10,094 nt of DNA from Chloroflexota bacterium (GTDB lineage: Bacteria > Chloroflexota > Dehalococcoidia > Lucifugimonadales > Lucifugimonadaceae): positions 1 through 10,094 of the forward strand of contig JAJCYX010000143.1 of the NCBI GenBank assembly GCA_029262715.1. Direction: 5' to 3'. The notes beneath the pieces are model-generated. The model saw only the letters and a list, made by a program, of their open reading frames with translations, had not been told where the DNA came from and did not search any database. The position numbers were made by a program, and so were the translations under genes. Of this stretch, positions 6,570 through 10,094 are shown in pieces (position 1 is the first letter of the stretch; each line of letters begins with the position of its first letter).

Positions 6570-7388
6570 ATGCCCTTCACCGATCTGCTGACTCACATTG
6601 TCCCGGGGGTTGACGACGGCCCTGCAACCATGGACCAGAGCGTTCGCATGGCTCAGGTAGCGGCGGCTGAGGGAACTACAACTCTGGTTTCAACGCCTCA
6701 CCTGAGCGATGTCGAACTAAATTCGAGCGTATCTGAGGTTCGTCAATTGGTGGCCGACCTGAATTCGCGACTACGTCGGGAAGCAGCCGACGGCGCGCCG
6801 CAGGCACAGGTTCTACACGGAATGGAAAACCGCATCACACCGGACCTTCCAGACAGAGTTGAGCCGGGTAACCAGCTCACCATTAACGGTTCTAGATTCG
6901 TTCTCCTCTCTACTCCGTTCACGACGTTCCCGTCTTTCATGAACGACGTTCTTGCCCGTCTACGAATGAAAAGACTCGTGCCAATTCTCGCTAGACCGGA
7001 ACGCAACGAAGTGCTGAGACGCGATACCGGCCGCATGAAAGAGATGATCGAAAACGGGACTTTGTTCGTCGTGACATCTGGGAGCATCACCGGCGCGTTC
7101 GGCAAGGAAGCTCAACGAGCAGGGCTGAAGATGATCCAGCAACGGGTGGCACATGCTGTTGCATCCGATATGCACGCACTTGAGGGCACCAGGCCGCCGA
7201 TGCTGAGACGAGCCTCCAGGTGGATCGAAAGAGCAACCGACAAAGCCACGGCGGATCGACTCCTGGAAGATCATCCGCGAATGATCCTGCGTGGCCATTC
7301 ACCAGAGGCGGAATCTGAAAACCGTGAACCTACCGAAAGATCGTGGAGAAGATTCTCGCCGGTTAGCCTGCTGAGAGGGCGCAGCTAA
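6570..7388 (+). CDS. CpsB/CapC-like PHP-family protein with altered metal site
   Basis: The 272-residue protein resembles the PHP-fold tyrosine phosphatases (CpsB/CapC/YwqE) that control capsule and exopolysaccharide synthesis. It shows THIVPGVDDGP (8-18), GTTTLVSTPH (35-44), a Glu at 86, LARPERN (140-146) and ASDMHALEGTRPP (198-210). The expected opening D-x-H-x-H reads D-L-L-T-H, so the first His is Leu7. AHPER reads ARPER, so His is Arg142. The usual Glu after the hydrophobic strand around 110-114 appears to be Ser114. His9, His44, Asp200 and His202 remain. Metal binding is probably changed, so activity is doubtful. The ATG at 6570 has only a weak ribosome site, 9 bases after the deacetylase stop, suggesting coupled translation. 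The C-terminal 30 residues are Arg-rich and unlike the family. It meets the PAP2 gene tail to tail. Confidence 0.75.
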   Translation: MPFTDLLTHIVPGVDDGPATMDQSVRMAQVAAAEGTTTLVSTPHLSDVELNSSVSEVRQLVADLNSRLRREAADGAPQAQVLHGMENRITPDLPDRVEPGNQLTINGSRFVLLSTPFTTFPSFMNDVLARLRMKRLVPILARPERNEVLRRDTGRMKEMIENGTLFVVTSGSITGAFGKEAQRAGLKMIQQRVAHAVASDMHALEGTRPPMLRRASRWIERATDKATADRLLEDHPRMILRGHSPEAESENREPTERSWRRFSPVSLLRGRS

Positions 7389-7969
7389 CCCAGCGCCAGG
7401 CCTCGAGTTAGCCTGATGAACAGGTTTGTCAGCGGCTGGAATATGCGGTGAATGTACGTGCTACCCCAGGTGACCAGGATTCCCACAGCCGCTCCGCCCA
7501 GCACATCTGTCGGGTAGAAAACGCCCGCGTATACGCGAGACAGTCCGTAGACCAGCCCCGCTGCAAACAGCCAGTAACCTAACTTCCGGTTGACCATCCA
7601 TGCTGCAGAACCCGCGGCAAAGCCGATCGCAACAGGGTTCGCCGGGAACGACGGGTCAGTCGCTCGATAAAACAGGAGTTCTATCTCATCCAATTCCACA
7701 TATGGCCGTGGTCGTCGCCATGAGATGTTTATCAGCACAACGCCGACGTTCGACATGCCTATCGATGTAATACCGATAAGAACCCAGTAGTGGTACTTCG
7801 CACGCCGTTCAGCGTCGCCAACTGAAAACCACATAGCGAACATAGCCAGTGAAAAGACCATTGGCATCACGTAGTCAGTGGCAATGATGCGGATGAGATC
7901 GTCGATAACGGCTACATTGCCCGATAATCCGTTCAGCCATATGACCAGCTCTCTGTCTATCGGATTCAC
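7385..7969 (-). CDS. PAP2-fold membrane protein lacking the catalytic histidines
   Basis: PAP2 enzymes remove phosphate from lipid phosphates such as undecaprenyl pyrophosphate. The 194-residue protein has about five hydrophobic segments and the family layout: WRRPRPY (84-90), DPSFPANPVAIGFAAGSAAW (105-124) and LSRVYAGVFYPTDVLGG (143-159). In K-x6-RP the Lys is Asn81. In PSGH the sequence is PANP, losing Ser and the catalytic His (Pro112). In SR-x5-H-x3-D the nucleophile His is Phe151. Arg88, Ser144, Arg145 and Asp155 remain. It is therefore most likely not a phosphatase, perhaps a transporter or scaffold. I prefer the GTG at 7969 because it overlaps the upstream stop as GTGA and GGGAG lies 11 bases before it. 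A GTG at 8071 would add 34 residues overlapping the neighbour by 106 bases. Its stop overlaps that of the PHP-like gene. Confidence 0.82.
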   Translation of the reverse strand: MNPIDRELVIWLNGLSGNVAVIDDLIRIIATDYVMPMVFSLAMFAMWFSVGDAERRAKYHYWVLIGITSIGMSNVGVVLINISWRRPRPYVELDEIELLFYRATDPSFPANPVAIGFAAGSAAWMVNRKLGYWLFAAGLVYGLSRVYAGVFYPTDVLGGAAVGILVTWGSTYIHRIFQPLTNLFIRLTRGLALG

Positions 7970-8685
7970 TTGAGCCAACGCTCCCAGATCTGAACGCTGA
8001 TGCTCCAGCGGTCTGATTTCTTTAGAAGTGCGGCGGCGTCTTTTCGGATATTTCGTTTTAGCTTCTGCCACGACGGAGATAGGGCCGAGAGATAGGTGCC
8101 CGAGACCATGAGGTCGATACCTTCCACATCTCCCGGCGTCACATCCCCATCAGGAATCATCCGGCCAGGAAACAACCTTCGATTTGCGGTACCTGCAGCT
8201 ATCGACAGAATTCCGGCAATCAAAGCTGACAACGGGAACCATGTAGCCTGCCCGGTTCCCGAAAGACCACCGTCAACATCGTTCACGTTCCGCGCTGCGC
8301 CAAGGTCTCCCCAGTCAGCCTTGCCCCACAGCCGCGTCGACGAATCCGCCTCCACCGAACCAGCCGCCCACGGGCCATCTACCCAGAGAGGTAGCGTGAA
8401 AAACAGGGCGACTCCACCGATGATCAGCGCTATCCCGAAATACCTGGTAGTCAGACGGCCAGGCAACAGCCACATGCCACGAAACCCACCTACAGACACG
8501 GCGATCTGCAATGCGCCGAGAGTGGCCAGTGCAGCGAAATAGAAATAGTGGAGACCAAATAACGCTTGGACGTCTGAGGGGTCGGGAGTCAATTTGGCAG
8601 GTGTTGCTGAACCATGTATGGTTCTGAAATGTGTCGATAGATTAGATGTTCGCCGGTAACAGCACGGCACGTGCAATTGTGGCAC
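7966..8685 (-). CDS. Unrecognised membrane protein with three predicted membrane segments
   Basis: I do not recognise this family. The product of up to 239 residues has hydrophobic segments at about 46-66, 82-101 and 147-165. Between the second and third lies an Asp/Gly/Trp-rich loop (about 102-146) that is probably outside, and a basic, Trp-containing C-terminal region (about 200-239) that would be inside. The start is uncertain: the longest frame begins with GTG at 8685, but the first 30 or so residues look unlike a membrane protein N terminus, and a TTG at 8592 is an alternative. Neither has a good ribosome site. Its stop overlaps the preferred PAP2 start as GTGA, so the two are probably translated together and may work together. 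It begins 72 bases or more after the ilvE stop. Confidence 0.65.
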   Translation of the reverse strand: MPQLHVPCCYRRTSNLSTHFRTIHGSATPAKLTPDPSDVQALFGLHYFYFAALATLGALQIAVSVGGFRGMWLLPGRLTTRYFGIALIIGGVALFFTLPLWVDGPWAAGSVEADSSTRLWGKADWGDLGAARNVNDVDGGLSGTGQATWFPLSALIAGILSIAAGTANRRLFPGRMIPDGDVTPGDVEGIDLMVSGTYLSALSPSWQKLKRNIRKDAAALLKKSDRWSISVQIWERWLK

Positions 8686-8756
8686 TGCACCGGTTCAGCG
8701 TCGCAGGTGAACCAGACCGCATTACGGAGTTTCGAGTACAAGTTACCGTCTGTAGC

Positions 8757-9692
8757 CTAACCGCCGCCGGGAACCACGGGCGTGCACCACTTGGCATAGT
8801 CAGGATTGTCGCCCTTAACCGTGGCGAAATAGAGCTCCTGCAACCTCTTCGTAACAGGACCCACCTCACCGGTTCCAATACTGCGATTGTCCAACTCACC
8901 CATGGGCGTGACATGCGCAGCAGTACCGGTCAAGAACACCTCGTCCGCAAGGTATAGCTCACTTCGGTGAATTCGCCGTTCGACAACTTCCATGCCAAGC
9001 TCGCGAGACGCTAGTTCGATTACCGAATCTCGCGTTATTCCGAGCAAACAGTTGTCTGTTTCCGAAGGCGTAGAGATGCGACCGTCAGAAATCATAAACA
9101 GATTTTCGCCGCTTCCCTCAGAGACCGTACCGTCCCAGTTCAGGAGTATCGCTTCGTCGTAACCGGCAGTAACCGCCTCAGTCTTTGCAAGGATGCTGGT
9201 TGTGTAAAGACCAGTGATCTTCACGCCGGTCGGCATGATCGAATCTTCCGGCCTGCGCCACGAAGAGGTCTGGCAACGTAGTGGGCGATCGTTCTCGATG
9301 TAGTTGCCGAATGGCAGCACTACCACGGTGAACTCGTTGTCCAACTCGTGCAGCTTCAGGTTCGCGACAGCTTCCTGCCCTTTGAATGCAAGAGGGCGAA
9401 TGTAGACGTCCTGCCTGTATCCGTTTCGCTCAATCAGGTCAGTCGTGATCTTGCATAGCTCATCTACGTCATACGGAAGGTCGATCCGCAGCATCCGGCA
9501 TCCTCGGAGCAGGCGCTCATAGTGCTCACGCAACCGGAACACGTACATCTTGCTGTGAGCTTCGTTCCAGTTGCCTCTGATCCCTTCGAAGACAGCCGTA
9601 CCGTAGTGGAGAGCGTGAGTCATGACACCGACTTTCGCGTCCTCGAGGGGGACCTGTGTCCCGCCCAGGAGCGCGTCTGCATCTGGTGTCAT
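8757..9692 (-). CDS. ilvE: Branched-chain amino acid aminotransferase (class IV PLP)
   Basis: This cytoplasmic enzyme moves the amino group between glutamate and the keto acids of leucine, isoleucine and valine. The 311-residue protein is the usual length (E. coli 309). It shows THALHYGTAVFEGIRG (25-40), YIRPLAFKG (97-105), GVKITGLY with the PLP Lys158, AGYDEAILLN, SEGSGENLFMI and LTGTAAHVTPM, all typical of class IV aminotransferases of the BCAT group. A D-amino acid transferase or aminodeoxychorismate lyase is less likely given these motifs and length. The ATG at 9692 has GGAG 9 bases upstream. A longer frame reaching a TTG at 9791 is rejected because that codon overlaps a perfect -10 box. 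With hom in the same window it serves amino-acid biosynthesis. No defects were seen. Confidence 0.95.
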   Translation of the reverse strand: MTPDADALLGGTQVPLEDAKVGVMTHALHYGTAVFEGIRGNWNEAHSKMYVFRLREHYERLLRGCRMLRIDLPYDVDELCKITTDLIERNGYRQDVYIRPLAFKGQEAVANLKLHELDNEFTVVVLPFGNYIENDRPLRCQTSSWRRPEDSIMPTGVKITGLYTTSILAKTEAVTAGYDEAILLNWDGTVSEGSGENLFMISDGRISTPSETDNCLLGITRDSVIELASRELGMEVVERRIHRSELYLADEVFLTGTAAHVTPMGELDNRSIGTGEVGPVTKRLQELYFATVKGDNPDYAKWCTPVVPGGG

Positions 9693-9727
9693 ATCAATCT
9701 GCTCCGTATCTGAATAACTCTGTTCGT

Positions 9728-9754
9728 TCACATGCAAGCCAGCGTTAGCCGCAT
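9728..9754 (-). other. Short upstream reading frame in the ilvE leader
   Basis: An 8-codon frame (MRLTLACM, then TGA) lies in the ilvE leader, ending 35 bases before the ilvE ATG. Two of its eight codons are Leu. No proper ribosome site is next to it. It could be a leader peptide or nothing at all. Confidence 0.15.
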
Positions 9755-9781
9755 ACGCTATGACTGCCTTCCGATGCTGGC
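9738..9781 (-). promoter_or_regulatory. Possible stem at the 5' end of the ilvE transcript
   Basis: GCCAGC and GCTGGC can pair across a 32-base loop, right after the predicted transcription start and enclosing the start of the short upstream frame. The long loop makes the stem weak unless helped by other pairing. The region could hold leader control of ilvE, but no known element is recognised. Confidence 0.2.
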
Positions 9782-9790
9782 AGCCGAGCA

Positions 9791-9818
9791 ATTATACGTT
9801 TGGATTCACACCGGACAA
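9791..9818 (-). promoter_or_regulatory. Sigma70-type promoter for ilvE
   Basis: On the minus strand TATAAT (9791-9796) is a perfect -10, and TTGTCC (9813-9818), four of six, lies 16 bases upstream. Transcription would begin near 9784, giving a leader of about 90 bases before the ATG at 9692. This argues strongly against any ilvE start further upstream. Confidence 0.6.
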
Positions 9819-10021
9819 CTGCCGGAAATTTGTACCCCAGGATCTGTCACGTGAATAACGAACACTGCTTATTGCCACCCCCCACCCAAACCCCGTCGCT
9901 GCCTGTGTGAGAAAGCTGATGACGTTCAACTCTCTCTTGAGTTATTCTTTCCAGATCAATCGATGCGGCCCGCTGTGGCCATGATCAGAATTTCAACTCA
10001 TGCGCAAGAAAAGGTGAGTAC
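9819..10021. other. Remainder of the ilvE / right-edge gene divergent intergenic region
   Basis: The space between the ilvE start and the next gene is about 330 bases. Its left part holds the ilvE leader and promoter. In this right part I see no gene and no convincing promoter for the plus-strand gene. There is a small AACTC/GAGTT hairpin with a 6-base loop (about 9930-9945) followed by a T-rich stretch, and a C-rich run near 9880-9890. Neither can be given a role. Confidence 0.4.
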
Positions 10022-10094
10022 ATGACCGAGCAGGGCAACACCGGATGGGGACTTACAGTCTCGCGTCGCTTCGACACTCCCGCAGCAGCAGACG
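10022..10094 (+). CDS. Start of an unidentified gene, possibly SRPBCC/AHSA1-like (3' end outside window)
   Basis: An ATG at 10022 follows AAGGTGAG by a few bases, a good ribosome site, and stays open to the window edge (24 codons). The visible part includes LTVSRRFDTPAA, which resembles the first strand and 'R-x-F-D-A-P' turn of SRPBCC (START-like, AHSA1/polyketide cyclase) proteins that bind small hydrophobic ligands. With so few residues the family call is only a suggestion. It is divergent from ilvE. Confidence 0.5.
   Translation, partial: MTEQGNTGWGLTVSRRFDTPAAAD

Noticed and set aside
7970..8071. PAP2-like gene starting at GTG 8071
   Set aside because: It would overlap the upstream gene by 106 bases; the added 34 residues are basic and not PAP2-like, and the GTGA overlap is a better start.
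9693..9791. Longer N terminus for ilvE from a TTG
   Set aside because: The TTG overlaps a perfect TATAAT box, and the ATG at 9692 gives the usual protein length.

Overview
The window looks like bacterial chromosome from a moderate-GC organism. Housekeeping genes are tightly packed and there is no sign of phage, insertion sequence or CRISPR. My best guess at lineage is Chloroflexota of the Dehalococcoidia/SAR202 type. This rests on the rpsF-ssb-rpsR cluster followed by a membrane-anchored parvulin-like protein and hom, and on the general look of the proteins. It is an inference, not a marker-gene result.

Left part (1-5641, all minus strand). In transcription order this holds glyA (serine hydroxymethyltransferase), then a leader with an extended -10 promoter and two overlapping hairpins. 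Next come rpsF (S6, TTG start), ssb, rpsR (S18), a membrane-anchored PpiC/SurA-like protein, and hom (homoserine dehydrogenase with the start of an ACT domain, cut by the left edge). The S18 gene is the oddest feature here: a normal, four-cysteine S18 core carries about 145 extra residues, almost entirely Glu/Ser/Asp/Ala/Thr, at its C terminus.

Middle (5642-7388, plus strand). A divergent intergenic region with two clean inverted repeats separates glyA from a two-gene unit. The unit is a PIG-L/LmbE-type zinc deacetylase with intact motifs and, 9 bases later, a CpsB/CapC-like PHP-family protein that has lost several expected metal ligands. This unit meets the next gene tail to tail, with the two stop codons overlapping.

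Right part (7385-9692, minus strand). In transcription order this holds ilvE (branched-chain aminotransferase, with a good promoter and a structured leader), an unrecognised three-segment membrane protein, and a PAP2-fold membrane protein coupled to it by a GTGA overlap. The PAP2 protein lacks both catalytic histidines of its family. At the far right (10022 onward, plus strand) a new gene begins, possibly SRPBCC/AHSA1-like, and is cut by the edge.

Biologically, glyA, hom and ilvE serve one-carbon and amino-acid metabolism, and rpsF-ssb-rpsR serves translation and replication. The deacetylase/PHP/PAP2 neighbourhood hints at envelope or glycolipid work. I see no complete, unmistakably new system. 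The things most worth a second look are the acidic-tailed S18, the catalytically degenerate PHP and PAP2 proteins beside an intact deacetylase, and the rpsF leader.
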